Positions 1-10,794 of a DNA stretch of 64,000 bases are shown piece after piece (position 1 is the stretch's first letter; each line of letters begins with the position of its first letter). The DNA is taken from contig NW_026947506.1 of NCBI RefSeq assembly GCF_034190915.1, forward strand, positions 30,013,248 to 30,077,247, read 5' to 3'. A program made the position numbers and the translations under genes. The notes under the pieces are model-generated. The model searched no databases. It had not been told where the DNA came from and worked only from the letters and a program-made list of their open reading frames with translations. The DNA is from Cavia porcellus. Taxonomy: Eukaryota > Chordata > Mammalia > Rodentia > Caviidae.

Positions 1-107
1 CCAATGCTTATCTCCTTGGTTCAGACCCAAGCCATTCTGAGGACAGTGATGTTGGGATCAAACGGAGGGACTGGGGGTAGGAGAGGGGCTGGTTTCGAGA
101 TTTTTGG

Positions 108-250
108 AGCCAACTGTGGTGGTACATGCCTGTGATCCCTGTACTCAGGAGACTGAGGCAGGAGGATCACTGTGAGTTCGGAGACCAGCCTGGGCTGCAC
201 AGGGAGTTCAAGGCCAGTCTGAACTGCATAGCAAGACTTTGAAGAAAGGA
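108..250 (+). repeat. B1-type SINE with internal duplication
   Basis: Alu-monomer signature 'ggaggatcactgtgagttcg' followed by two 'ccagcctg/ccagtctg' blocks, as in rodent B1 relatives with an internal duplication. It ends in a purine-rich tail. Confidence 0.85.
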
Positions 251-322
251 AGGAAGGAAGCAGGCAGGCAGGCGATTGGGTGGGGGGGGGGGAGGGAGAG
301 GGAGAGGGAGACGGAGAGAGGT
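243..322 (+). repeat. Purine-rich simple repeat (GGAA/GGCA, then G-run and GGGAGA)
   Basis: Tandem ggaaggaagg, ggcaggcagg, a G9-10 run near 282-291 and gggagaggga units, grown from the tail of the preceding SINE. Confidence 0.85.
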
Positions 323-1028
323 TTTTGGTATCTTGAACAAAAAATCAAATGAGACACTCAGGAGTAACAAGGTTTAGTGAAAGTCCAGGTAGGTCTACTT
401 GGTGGTTACAGGCCAGTGAGAGGAGCACCTAGGGGCAGTCTCTCAAAATCCTGGGATTGTGGGAGGATCTGCAGTTGGGGATTGATTGACAGGAGTCAAG
501 GTCCAACAAATCACCTGACTCAGCCTAAAGGAGGGGTTTTAGATCAGACAGCACAGAATTTTAAGAGAAAGTGTCATGGCTCCCAAAACCCACTGGGGAT
601 GGGGCTAGGGAGTGAAAAATGCAATGCAAGGTTAGAAGATGGCCAGAGGCATGTATTTTTGGTTCTATGCATGCCTGAGGGCTTTGGGGGGGCGCGATGT
701 GCTATTTATCTATTGGTTTTCTAATATTCAGACACAGTTGGCCTTGTTGCTTGGTTTCTCGATTCTTGTTCCACAGCTTTGCTGTTTATTTGCTCTTGCT
801 CCTGTTGTCACCAGGTTTCTGGAAAGCACAGGGTGGATGGGGCTGCTTGCCCCTCCTGGCACGCTCAGTCAAGGCCACCTCAGGCCCATGCTGCATGCCA
901 GGGATAGGGCACAGTGTGCATGACAGGTGGGGGGAGGTGCTTGGATAGTGCTTCTCTTGGAAACCATCTTGATTTAATTTATTTGTTGTGGGTATTCCAT
1001 AGGCTCTACTTAAAGAAGTTCACTTATA

Positions 1029-1108
1029 GGGGCCGGGATATAGCTCAGTAGTGTAAGTGCCTAACTGGCAAATGCAGGGTAGGGTCCAATCCCCAAGACC
1101 AAAAGAAG
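1029..1108 (+). repeat. ID-type tRNA-derived SINE
   Basis: 'atagctcagtagtgtaagtg' (A box) followed by a degraded B box and 'ccccaagacc'. Confidence 0.75.
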
Positions 1109-1109
1109 T

Positions 1110-1470
1110 TTCCTTTTACTCCTAATATACTAGATGGCTTATTAGCAGTGAGTGTTACTTTAGCAAGTGCTTTTATTTTTGTATGTAATTTCTCGAATTG
1201 TAAAATATAGTACATTTCACTATGTTCAGTCAATCTGCATTCCTGGCATACACTCAATTTGACTTTTGAAATTCATTATCCCTAGATTTAACTTGTTAAA
1301 ATTATTTAGCATTTTTACATCTATATTCAATAAAAGATATTGATTTACATAATAATCTTCTTGCATGTCTTTGTCACTATTTGGGATTAAAGTTACAATG
1401 CTGGCCTCACACCAAGTTGAGAAATGTTGTTTCTAGTCTTGGAAAGAGGTTAACATGTGAAGTTTTAGGG
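1110..1470 (-). mobile_element. L1 ORF2 remnant (reverse-transcriptase region), minus strand
   Basis: 'tttttacatctatattcaat' and 'acaatgctggcctcacacca' match, on the minus strand, the RT-domain region around the 'ASIFDEH'/'MLAS'-type segment of L1 ORF2. Heavily mutated and broken by stops. It continues beyond the SINE at 1475-1700. Confidence 0.7.
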
Positions 1471-1474
1471 ACTT

Positions 1475-1700
1475 CTTTTTAAGGGGTTTTGTGCTTTTGT
1501 TTGGGGATATTGGGGAGTGAGCCCCAGGCTGCTTCATTCTGGGCAAGTACTTTACCACTGAGCTACATCCTCAGTTTCTTTTTTAATTTTAAAACAAGGT
1601 CTAAATTGCCCAGGCCAAACTCAAACTATGATCCTCCTGTCTCAGTCATCTGCATTGCTGAGATTATAGGGATGTGCTGCTACACCCAGCTTTGGGAGTT
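1475..1700 (-). repeat. B1+ID heterodimer SINE, minus strand
   Basis: Left part is a reversed ID unit (ending 'actgagctacatcctcag'). Right part is a reversed B1 monomer ('tctcagtcatctgcattgct' to 'gctacaccca'). In its own orientation the order is B1 then ID. Confidence 0.8.
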
Positions 1701-1703
1701 ACT

Positions 1704-1918
1704 TCTTTATTAAATGTTTGAAGTGTTTGTTGGCAAAGCCATCTGAGCTTAAGGTCTGTATAATTTACTTAGTGTTAGACATCACTGTTAGCTATTTTTT
1801 CTTATACCAGTTTTAGTAAATTATGATTTCCTAGGATTTCTGTATTTCATATAATTTCTTGCAGATTTTTTATTATTCTTGTGTTTTTAATATACTTAGA
1901 CCTGTCGTGATGACCCCT
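1704..1918 (-). mobile_element. L1 ORF2 remnant, continued
   Basis: AT-rich sequence with L1 ORF2-like words on the minus strand, for example 'tggcaaagccatctgagctt'. It is interrupted at about 1920 by different sequence. Confidence 0.55.
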
Positions 1919-1919
1919 T

Positions 1920-2323
1920 TTACAGCCTTGTTGGGGACCATAAATTCACAGTAACTGGTTTTATGTATTTTATGGGATAAAAGGAAAAATTGGGATTATT
2001 CGTACCACCCCATCTGAGATTTTTCCACTGACTTCTTCTTAGCATAAGATCATCTATGCCATCATGAGTCATCTCAGGATTATATTCAAGGTCAAGTAAT
2101 TCTCCTAAATTAACATAATTTGCTATTTGGAAAAGTCTTTGAACCACTCCCAAGATCCTGCTGCGTTTCCTGCATTTTCCACTCTAATCCCTGCCTTGAC
2201 TGAAATAATAAAATACAGGCTTTCCAGAGACAGTTCTTGTCTTAGCCACCAGAGTCTGGAACTCTGCAAAGGGTTTTGATCCTCCTGGAGCCTTAAAATT
2301 TTACCACTTATCTCATTTGCCAT
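1920..2323 (-). pseudogene. Coding-like segment of unknown origin inside the L1, minus strand
   Basis: Two overlapping minus-strand frames (2323-2123, then about 2153-1920) read as about 130 residues if one frame change is allowed; no gene was recognised. Visible pieces include LQSSRLWWLRQELSLESLYF and NVNLGELLDLEYNPE-like text (here YVNLGELLDLEYNPEMTHDG). The composition looks protein-like rather than random. It could be a processed-pseudogene or endogenous-retrovirus fragment. Confidence 0.3.
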
Positions 2324-2389
2324 ACACTTGTTTGGGAGATTGGGGATCTAGGCCAGGTCCCTGATACAACCTTGTATAGGTATTTTGTG

Positions 2390-2620
2390 TTGATTTTTTT
2401 TACTTCATCAGTCTTGACAGGGGATTGCCAATTTTGTTTTCCTTGTGAACAAATCCTTGGCTTTTTGGATACTCTTTACTATGAGTTTCTTCTGCCTTAA
2501 GTATTTCTGTTCCTACTTTTTTTTAGTCTTGTCTTTTGTGCATTTGGATTTAATTTCCTATATAATTTGCTTCTGGAAAAAAATCATTTTTTACTCTAGA
2601 TGGGTAAAGTCAATAAATGT
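2390..2620 (-). mobile_element. L1 ORF2 remnant, minus strand
   Basis: 'cttgacaggggattgccaat' and 'tccttggctttttggatact' match the L1 ORF2 region that normally reads 'ggtttatcaattt...agctcttggttt' on the minus strand. Confidence 0.65.
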
Positions 2621-2829
2621 TATTTATGGAATTAAACAAAAACACCTATATCAACCTTCTGGTGGTTAGTCTTGTTAACTTCGTTAGACTGAAAAATTGT
2701 ACAAAGTAAAGCAGATTTCTGGATGCATCCTGGTGGGTGTTTCCAGAGACAACTGACACTTAGGACACCTCCCCTAAATGTCACAGAACTGTCCAGTAGG
2801 CACAAGGTTCAGATGAAACAAAAGCAGGG

Positions 2830-3010
2830 AAGCCAGGTGTGGAGGCACACGCCTATAACTGCAGCACTCTGGGAAGCTGAGGCAAGAGGATTGCACATTT
2901 AAGCCTAGTCTGCTTAGACCCTGGTTAAATTTTTTTTAATTAAATAAATAAAAGGGCCTGGAAGTACTTAAATGGGAAGGCCTTAGGTTCAGTCCTCAAT
3001 ACCACACACA
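2830..3010 (+). repeat. B1+ID heterodimer SINE
   Basis: B1 monomer 'gccaggtgtggaggcacacg' then A-rich linker, then degraded ID unit 'ccttaggttcagtcctcaat'. Confidence 0.75.
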
Positions 3011-3028
3011 TGCACACACATATGCACA

Positions 3029-3068
<40 letters not shown>
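3001..3068 (+). repeat. (CA)n microsatellite
   Basis: Interrupted then pure CA run at the tail of the preceding SINE. Confidence 0.95.
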
Positions 3069-3069
<1 letters not shown>

Positions 3070-3589
3070 TCTTTTTCTCTCTGCTTTTGGTTCCCATTAG
3101 GTGAGCAGCTTTCCTTCCCTGTACCCTTCCTTCTCCTTCTTTTTTCTGCCTCACCTCAGGCCTAAGAGCAACAGAGCCCCCTAACTGTGCGCTAAAACCT
3201 CTGAAACCTTGAGCTAAAGTTAAGCTTTTCTTAAGTTCTCTCTCATTATTTTGTCAGAGACAGAAAACTAACACAAATCAGATTCTTGTTCATGTAAAGG
3301 CAATCCATTGGTTTTCTCAGACAGTCTTGTGCAATTTGTCTTTGACAGTCTTACATCTCTTGCTGGTAGAAGGTAGCATCTGTCCAGGCATTCTAAGACT
3401 GCTAAGAGCAGGATGTGGAGGTCTTTGATGGTCATAGTGGACACTTAAGGGTTGTTAGGTGGATGGTTGTTGGTGCTGTATCTTCCTGGTGGGTTCATCA
3501 TTTATCATATTGCCCCTTCTCCCTCAGAAGTTTCCTTTGCTCTGAAGTCTACTTTGATTGGTATTAGCACACATAGCCATCCTGTTATT

Positions 3590-3682
3590 ACTTTTTCCAA
3601 TACTGGAGAATAAACCCAGTGTGACTTATACATGATAGGACATTGCTCTTCTACTGAGCTACATCTCCAGCCATCTTGGTTT
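3590..3682 (-). repeat. ID-type SINE, minus strand
   Basis: Reversed tRNA-like unit ending 'actgagctacatctccagcc'. Confidence 0.75.
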
Positions 3683-3917
3683 TTAAAAAATTAACATTGG
3701 CTTGATATAGCTTTCCCATTCTGTACTTTCAATCTACATCATTATGTCTGAGACATGGAGGACACAGCTTTTTTAGTTGTGGGTTTTATTCACTCTGGGA
3801 ACCCCTGCTTTCCAGTATCATGTTGAGAGTATTCACATTTATATCACTGGCACACAAAGGCTGAGATCAATCATTTGGTTACTATTTTGTGTCTATTTTC
3901 TCTCACAGCTTAGTACT

Positions 3918-4010
3918 ATATACATACATATATATATATATAAAATATTTAAAACTTTTATAAAATTTTATAAAATATTTATATATTTAAAACTTTTATA
4001 AAATGTATTA
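3918..4010. repeat. AT-rich tract with a duplicated block
   Basis: (TA)n followed by two copies of 'atttaaaacttttataaaat' about 40 bases apart. Confidence 0.8.
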
Positions 4011-4149
4011 GTGCTTCCAATACATGTTTACATTCATCCTACACAGTAGCTACACAAACTTAACGTATCTTGATTCTTTTTATTCCCTTTTCCCTCCATC
4101 TCTTGGTTCCCTTCCCTTTTACAAGATTTCCCTGTTTCCAACAGTCTGT

Positions 4150-4290
4150 TGTTCTCTGTTGTTGTTGAGGCAGGGTTTCACTATATGATTGAGGCTTGCC
4201 CTGAATTCACTTTGCAACCTAGGCTGGCCTCAAACTCCCAGTGATCTCCTGCCTCAGCCTCCCAAGTGCTGGGATTATAGGACTTGTCTG
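4150..4290 (-). repeat. B1-type SINE with internal duplication, minus strand
   Basis: Reversed B1: 'gaggcagggtttcactatat', 'aggctggcctcaaactccca', 'caagtgctgggattatagga'. Confidence 0.85.
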
Positions 4291-4334
4291 GTGTTCTTAA
4301 AATTGCTTGTATATTGGGTTTCTCATAAAAGTTA

Positions 4335-4645
4335 TGTAATATTTGTGTGATTTATTTCAGTAACTTATCTCAAGGTACATTCATTTTGTTACAAATAACT
4401 CAAATTTATCCTTTTATATGACACCATTCCACTGTGTATAATTACACTTGTTTATCCACTCATCTGGTAACACACAGGCCACTCATAATTAGTTACTGAG
4501 CTGTGCTGCTATAAACAAGCGTGTATCACTGTAGTATAATGTCTTTATAGTAAGATACCAAGAAGGGGGAATAGCTGAGCCAACTGATTTCCTGAATGGT
4601 CCTACCAGTTTACATTCCCCTCAACCTTGCCAATATTTTGATGAC
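4335..4645 (-). mobile_element. L1 3'-end remnant, minus strand
   Basis: 'ccattccactgtgtataatt', 'ttatccactcatctggtaac' and 'gctgctataaacaagcgtgt' are the reversed L1 3' region (the usual 'ttccattgtgtatatataccac' and 'gctgcaataaacatgggagt'). Confidence 0.8.
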
Positions 4646-4649
4646 AGTC

Positions 4650-4790
4650 AGTCTACTGTATTGTTTTGTTCTTTGAGACCCGTGTATCACTATGTAGCAC
4701 AGGATAGCCTTGACCTGATAGTAATCCTCTTGCCACTGCCTCCTAAGTGCTGAGACGACAAGCATATGCCAACATGCCCAGTTCCACTGT
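4650..4790 (-). repeat. B1 monomer SINE, minus strand, degraded
   Basis: 'ctttgagacccgtgtatcac' to 'cctaagtgctgagacgacaa', a diverged reversed B1. Confidence 0.7.
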
Positions 4791-4829
4791 AAGATACTTG
4801 ACGAATGCTTTTTACAAATTCTACTTTAT

Positions 4830-4970
4830 AGCCAGGCATGGTGGCTCACACACCTGTAATCCCAGCACTCAAAACTGAGGCCGGATTACCTTAAGGTCAT
4901 CCTGCACTACACAGTGAGTTTAACTTAACTGTGAGCCTGAAATGCAAAAGGAGACCCTATCTTCAAAAAA
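4830..4970 (+). repeat. B1-type SINE
   Basis: 'gccaggcatggtggctcaca' start, 'tgtaatcccagcactcaaaa', A-rich end. Confidence 0.85.
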
Positions 4971-5217
4971 AAACCTCACAAAATTCCACTTAATGAACTT
5001 TTTGTGTATGCCACCACTTCTAGTTGGTGGTGACCTAGTTGTCACCATGTACACAAAAGACGTGAGTCAGTTTGTATCACAACATCTACCTGCTGTCACT
5101 GTGTCTGTTTGGTGGGTGCTCTCACTCTAGCTGTCGCCACACACACAAGGTGTGTCATACTAGATACCAAGGTTTTGCCACTTCAAGTGCAGTGTGGATA
5201 CTGTACTTTACCCTCTG

Positions 5218-5345
5218 TTATGGTTTGAATCTAAAGTGCCCCCCATGCTCAGGTGTTGAGGGCCTGGCCTCCAATACAGTAGAGCTGAGGTGCAGCGTGA
5301 GGTCTGACTGGATGGTGAGTGTGCTGACCTCATCAGGGAGTTAAC
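5218..5345 (+). mobile_element. LTR-like element (MaLR/ORR1 type), 5' part
   Basis: 'ttatggtttgaatctaaagt' is the typical opening of mammalian MaLR-type LTRs. It appears to resume at 5735, the two parts being split by a different LTR-like insertion. Confidence 0.5.
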
Positions 5346-5358
5346 CTATTGATCAGTT

Positions 5359-5719
5359 TGTCTTGGTTATTTTTCTCTCATTATTGGGACAAAACACCCG
5401 ACAACCAAATTGAAGGCAGCAAAGGTTTATTTAGCTGTTTGTGGAGGTTTCAGTCCATAATCAGCTGGCTCCGAGGCAGGGTGGCATGGCACTGGGGCAA
5501 CACAAGGCAGCAGCCAGAGCAAAAAGGGAGAACAAACCTCTTCTCCCTTATATCGTACACAGGCCACCCTCCCCACCAGGGCTGATGTAGCACTCACAAA
5601 ACCTCTCCACTGTCCTCCTGCACAGGATGAGAATATTTACAAAATAAAGATCCTGGCTTCCTAAGTCTCTCAGTTAAACTTCTAAACTTCTCAAACTGAC
5701 ACAACATATCAACCATAAT
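5359..5719 (+). mobile_element. LTR-like repeat (family also found at 56845)
   Basis: It starts 'tgtcttggttatttttctc' and contains 'gacaaaacacccgacaacca', 'aaaggtttatttagctgttt' and 'gaggtttcagtccataatca'. The same start and same internal words occur at 56845-57226, so two copies of one family in the same orientation. Nested in another LTR. Confidence 0.6.
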
Positions 5720-5734
5720 AGCTTATACTTCAAT

Positions 5735-5960
5735 GGGTTTCCAGAGAAGTGAGGCCTACTTGGAGGAAATGGGATGTGGTTTCGAAGAACATATCTTGTC
5801 CCAGCCCATTCCTCTTTCTAGCTCTTTCTTTTTCTTTCCGCTTCCCAGCTGCCATAAAGTAAACAGTCTTCTTTCACCATTCCGTTTTGCCATGATGTTT
5901 CTGCCCAGGAACAGCTAACCATTAACTGAAATCAGGAGGCAAACTAACCCTTTTCCCTTT
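5735..5960 (+). mobile_element. LTR-like element (MaLR/ORR1 type), 3' part
   Basis: 'gaagtgaggcctacttggag', 'gccatgatgtttctgcccag' and 'gcaaactaaccc' are the usual 3' features of such LTRs. It continues the fragment that ends at 5345. Confidence 0.5.
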
Positions 5961-6054
5961 TAAATTCTATGTATCAGGCATCCTGTCCCACTAAGTGAAA
6001 GGTGATTCATGTGCCCTTCTCACTTCTCTGCTTCAACTACCAAACACAGAGAAA

Positions 6055-6365
6055 TAAATTTATAAGTTGAAAGATGGGAGACGAGTCCATTCTCTTACCA
6101 ACAGTACAAAACCACACACTGCATGAGTTATAAAGAAAAAAGGCTTATCTTGGCTCACAGTTCTGAAGTTCAAGATACAGGGGTTGCATCTGGTGATGGC
6201 CGCCTTACTAGCTAGAGCCAAGGTGGCACAGGGCATCAAGGAGGCACGAGACAAGGAACATGTGTGCAGGTGTGCCTTCTGGTTTCTCTGCCATTAAGTC
6301 ACCAGGACTCAGCCATAGGGCTCTACCCTAGTGACCTTATCAAATCCTAGTTATCTAGACCTCAC
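6055..6365 (-). mobile_element. MaLR-like LTR fragment, minus strand
   Basis: 'cttatcttggctcacagttc', 'ggccgccttactagctagag' and 'accttatcaaatcctag' resemble reversed MST/MLT1-type LTRs ('tttatttggctcacagttct'). Confidence 0.45.
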
Positions 6366-6374
6366 AGATTAAAT

Positions 6375-6560
6375 TCTTTCTTTCAGTACTGGGGATTGAA
6401 TTTAAGGCCTTTCCACTAAGTTATATCCCTAGCCCTTTTTCTTTTTTTTTTTTTAATTTTTGAGACAGTCTCACTAAGCCACTAAACTGCCCAGGCTAGG
6501 CTTGAACTTATGATACTACTGCTTCAGGTTCCCAGAGTACTAAGGTGTGTACCCAGTTTA
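6375..6560 (-). repeat. B1+ID heterodimer SINE, minus strand
   Basis: Reversed ID unit 'ctggggattgaatttaaggc' then reversed B1 'tttgagacagtctcactaag'. Confidence 0.8.
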
Positions 6561-7334
6561 ATATCTACCCTCTTGAAACTTCGCAGCTAGAATTACATTT
6601 CAACACCTGAGGCATGGGAGACATTCAGCTGTACCCAAGCAGTAGCAAAAGGTGAGTTATGTTGACTTCTGCCTCCATCCTTCCTGCCATGCCTCCTCAG
6701 TGTCTGAAAGTCCCAGCCTTCTGGTAGTTTTCTATTTAGGGACATTTCACTAGGTATTCCTCACAGGTAGGTCTACCAGCAACAAGTCCTGCTGATTTGG
6801 CTTTTTCAGAAAACATCTTTTATTCTTCCTCCACCCCTGAAGAACATTCCGTTGGCGAATTCACAGGTGACATTTTGCACACTTGAATGTAGGCCCCCTC
6901 CTTTCTGGCCTGCATAGCTCTGGATTAGACAGTTACTGTCGATCAAAGGACTGTTCCTCTATAGACATTGTTTTACACCAGCTGGTAACTTTTTCTTTTT
7001 AGTTTTCAAATCTAACATATGTCCAGGTGTGGAGCTTTGGAGAGCTTATCCTTTAAGGGCTGGCTCAGCTTCTTGAACTTGTGTATTAATGTCTTTTGCC
7101 CGATTTGAAAGCCTTTAGCCAATACTTCTCTATAAATATATTTTAGTCCCACACACTGTTTTCTTGTTCTGGGATGCTGATTTATGACTTGCTATCCTAC
7201 AGACCTTTAAGGCTCAGTTTATTTTCCTCCTACTCTCCTTTCTCTCTGTGGTTCAGAGTAAATTCTATTGCTGTATCAACTCCACTCTACTCCAGTGATG
7301 AACAATTTTATCTTGAGTGTTGTATTTTTTCAAA

Positions 7335-7510
7335 TTCTAGGACAAGCCTCATAACAGCACTTGGGAGGCTGAAGCAAGAGGACTGCTGTCAATCCAAGGC
7401 CAGCCTGGGCTATAGAGAGCTTAAGGCCAGCTTGAACTACATCATGAGATACTGCCTCAAAACAAAACAAAAAATAAACAACAACAACAACAAAAACCAA
7501 ACAAAAAAGA
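7335..7510 (+). repeat. B1-type SINE with long A-rich tail
   Basis: 'cacttgggaggctgaagcaa', two 'aaggccagc' blocks, then a (CAA)n/A-rich tail. The ORF-less element at 7522 is inserted at the very end of this tail. Confidence 0.85.
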
Positions 7511-7521
7511 AAGAAATTCTA

Positions 7522-8466
7522 GATTCATGGGCTGCAGAAGAGAACAAAAAGTTACTAAGAAACAAGCCCTCCTATGAATCAGCTCCATGCTTGGGCCGCC
7601 GGGAGGACAGACAGAACCCAGCCTTTTCCTGTGAGTCAGCGCCAATCACAGACTGCAGGGTAAGAAAACAAGAGGTTACCAAGAAGTAAGCCTTCCTTGC
7701 AAATCAGCACCATGTGTAGGCCACCAGGGAAGCAGCCAGATATCAGCCCCTTCCAACACACTGGGAAACAAGACTCGGAAACAAGAAAAGCTAACCTGCA
7801 CCCCTCAGGGAGTGACCAGCTGATTCAGAGAAACACAGGACCCAGAGAAACACAGAAATTTGATGCTCATGGTTTTTAATGTTTCACTGATTTTGTTAAA
7901 TCTAGGGCCAATGGTCTGATATCTATTCAGAGGATAATAGCATACAGTGTGGCATCTATGGGGAATCTCCTTCTGAAAGTAGTTAATTCCCTATTACCTT
8001 GTTTTAAAGTTCTTTGTTTTTTGTTTTTTTTCTTGGTACTGGGGACTGAACTCAGAACCTTGCACTTGCCAGGCAGGCACTTATGCCACTGAATTAAATC
8101 TCCAGCCCTATTGTTTTGAAGTTCTGTATCATTTTCAGTTTTGTTGGTTTGGGTTTCTATTTTGTTTTTTGTTTTATCCAATGGCCTGGGCAGCTATTTC
8201 AAAGACAGCAAGCCACAGGTAGCCACTTTGGATTTACTATTGTCTTGTTTTGAAGTCCTTTATTGCATTCATTATTTTATCGTTATCGGTTCTGTTTTGA
8301 TTTTTACTATGTCTGAAGGTATCTGCAGCTATCTTGAAGACAAGAGGCACTATGGTAACAATAGTTGATTTCATAATGAAGTCCTGTGTCTCACTGGTTT
8401 GTTCTGATTGGCTTTATTCTGTTTTGCTTGGTTTTATTCTTTAAAATAAAGATTGAAAAATAAAAA
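7522..8466 (+). mobile_element. Short ORF-less element with the L1-type tandem-repeat tail
   Basis: Flanked by the 11-bp perfect direct repeat AAGAAATTCTA (7511-7521 and 8467-8477), the expected target duplication. The 5' part (7550-7790) is two about 125-bp units starting 'gttactaagaaacaagccct' and 'gttaccaagaagtaagcctt'. The 3' part carries units of the tail shared with the elements at 15682 and 27.0 kb ('attgtcttgttttgaagtcc', 'ggcactatggtaac') and an A-rich end. No long ORF. Contains a SINE at 8015-8110. Confidence 0.75.
8015..8110 (-). repeat. tRNA-derived (ID-type) SINE, minus strand, nested in L1-tail element
   Basis: 'tggtactggggactgaactc', 'ttgccaggcaggcacttatg', 'tctccagccc': reversed tRNA-like body preceded by a T-rich run. 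Confidence 0.85.
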
Positions 8467-8479
8467 AAGAAATTCTAAT

Positions 8480-10790
8480 TCTATAATTTCCATTTGGCTG
8501 TTTATAACTTCCATTCCTTCCCATGTTTTGCTTGTTTCAAAAATAAAGTTTATAATTACTTTTTATGGGTCATTCTATTTTAAGGCATTTTTAAATGAAT
8601 GCTTTAAAGCACTTGGCAGGAACTCCACACATCTGAGTTACCTTGGCATTCAGTTCATATCCTTCACATCTTGATCTTCCTGGTTCTTGGTATGACAAAT
8701 GATTTTCAAATGTATCTTGGATACCTGATTCTATTTAATTCCTCTATGCTAGCAGTTAGCCATCCCAATGAGTATAGTGTATAGATACTGGCCTACTTTT
8801 GTGGCCTGTTGTTCCAACGTGGGTTTGTCCGCAGGGCCCTTGCACCACCCTCCTGGTCTGCTTTATTCTCTGGCACTGGGAAGAGGGAAGGCGTTCATTT
8901 CTGTTGGTGTCACCGGTGGGGCTGGAGGTGTTTCCCTGAATACCTGGGGTTTCTGGATGTGAGTCTGTCTGTGCCATAGCAATGGGCTAGACAGTCTCAG
9001 GCTCTGGACACTTCGTATATGTTAAGGAGCAGGATTAGTTTTGGGTGTCCTGGGGGCAGATTATAAAGTGAGTTTGGAGCTCCCCCTAGGCTGGCAAGTC
9101 CTTTTGCAGTCAGAAAGGAAGTTCTCCTTGAAAATTTCTTGTCTGCTTGCTGGCTGTGCTGGGTGGCAGGGTTCTCTGGTCCCTGGTTTGGCAATACCAG
9201 TACAGAAGAGAAAAAGAAAACCCAGGAACTCCTGGTATCACTGCCCCCCAGTTCTGGGTCCTTAACCAGCATGTTTTAGTTCTGTCTCATGGGTCCTGTA
9301 TCACTGCTTGCTACAGAAACAGATATAACACACAAAATACAAATATACATGAATTTACAAGATTGGCTTACAATGGCCACCTACAGAGCCTGACAAAGAA
9401 GCGTGCAGAGGATCTGTCTGTACACTGGTGACGAAAGGATTCAGTTGAAGGTCTGGAGTTCACTGTAATGTCCCATGCAAGTCCTTTTCAGGAGGCTGAT
9501 GAGTCTATGATGGAAGACTGAAGGGTCTACTCCAAAAGCCTGAGGATCTGCACCAGAAGCCAAGTCTGCACTGCAAGCCAGGAGATGACATCCAAGATGA
9601 AGGTGAAGACAGGAGCTCCTCTGAAGAAACAGAAGCAGATCTGTCCTTAATTTTGTTTATACCATCCAGGTGCCACAGGGTGGGTCTTCCACACCCTGGG
9701 GTGCGGATCTTGAGTCAATTTAGTTAAACTTCTCTTACTCAAACTGACACAATCAATCAACCATCATAGGTTCTTTCCTTGTTGGCTGTTCTTTTCTTGG
9801 AGAATATTCAGTGTATCTAGGTAGGGAGAACAGGAAAAGAAGTCCTACCCTGCTCATTTAACCTTGTAGTATTACTGGAATTGACCACAATTTTGTGGCA
9901 TCACACCATCCTCTCTGGCTGGTCCCAATCTGGTCCTCAACAGCAGTCAGGTGTCCCCTAAATAGAACTCAGACTTGATCTCCAAAGCCCCACCTTCAGT
10001 TTGCCCTGCCACTCCCCTCCCCACCACTGGAGAATGGAGGCTTAGGTCTGCTTCATTTCCTGGGACAGTGTCAGGCTCCTGCAGTCACCACAACAAAGGA
10101 CCACAGGTCAGCAGCAGCTTGCAGTGCAGACACCAGTGCTTTACAGTCCTGAATGCTAGAGTCCAAGTCAGGGTGGTGTCAGGCTGGCAGCAGGGCAGGC
10201 TCCTCCTGCTCTCTTTGGGCAGCTGTGGACAGACATCCTCACACTCACAAACCTCCCTTTGGAGGACAGACGTCTCACCGAATTAGGGCCTACTTTAGTC
10301 TACCTGACTCTTCACCTCTGCAAATAACTTGTCTTCAAACAAGGTCACATTCAGAGGTACTGAGGTTAGGACGTTAACATGAATTTGAGGCACTCAATTT
10401 GATCCAGTAACAGACACCAGGCAAGCTTTGGCCCTGGCAGGCAATTCCCTCTATCTGTAACTTTTTCTCTACCCCAGCCATTTGACCCGTTCACTATTAC
10501 TTTTTCCTTGGCATTCTCCTCTAGAATCACTTCCTCAGGGCAGCCTTACAAGCTAAGATCAACCTTCTTTTCTGCTCATTGTCCTGGCACCACTATAGCT
10601 GCACGTTATTAGTGGGATCTTTCCATTAAGAGCCAGTTCCTCTAGCTGGGCAGCAAGATGGGCGAGAGGAGAAACCAGTGTGCAGGTCAGGACTTCAGAC
10701 ACTGCCTGGTCAAACGGGTGCCTGTTGTAAGAAACAAGAATGCGATTCCCCAAGTCTTCTTAGCCACATTTAAAAACATTTTAAACACGA
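8480..10790. other. Unassigned intergenic sequence
   Basis: No gene recognised. 9280-9770 ends 'actgacacaatcaatcaacc', like the 3' end of the LTR family at 5359, so part of it may be an LTR. The rest of 8750-9270 and 9770-10790 shows no repeat I can name. Confidence 0.4.
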
Positions 10791-10794
10791 GGAG

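Larger units (their letters stand above)
2650..3276 (+). mobile_element. LTR-like element (ERVL/MaLR type), interrupted by SINE and (CA)n
   Basis: Left part 'ttagtcttgttaacttcgtt'; right part has the 'tctgaaaccttgagctaaag' block, a 'ttaagcttttctt' stretch and the ending 'agaaaactaacaca', as in rodent MaLR-type LTRs. Split by the insertion at about 2830-3068. Family assignment is tentative. Confidence 0.5.

Noticed and set aside
3001..3068. Possible CRISPR-like or regulatory array
   Set aside because: It is a plain CA microsatellite. The genome is mammalian and no spaced repeats are present.
7174..7689. 171-codon open frame upstream of DNAAF5
   Set aside because: It crosses a B1 SINE, its A-rich tail and the start of a retroelement. 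The KINNNNKNQTKKK stretch is the translated SINE tail.
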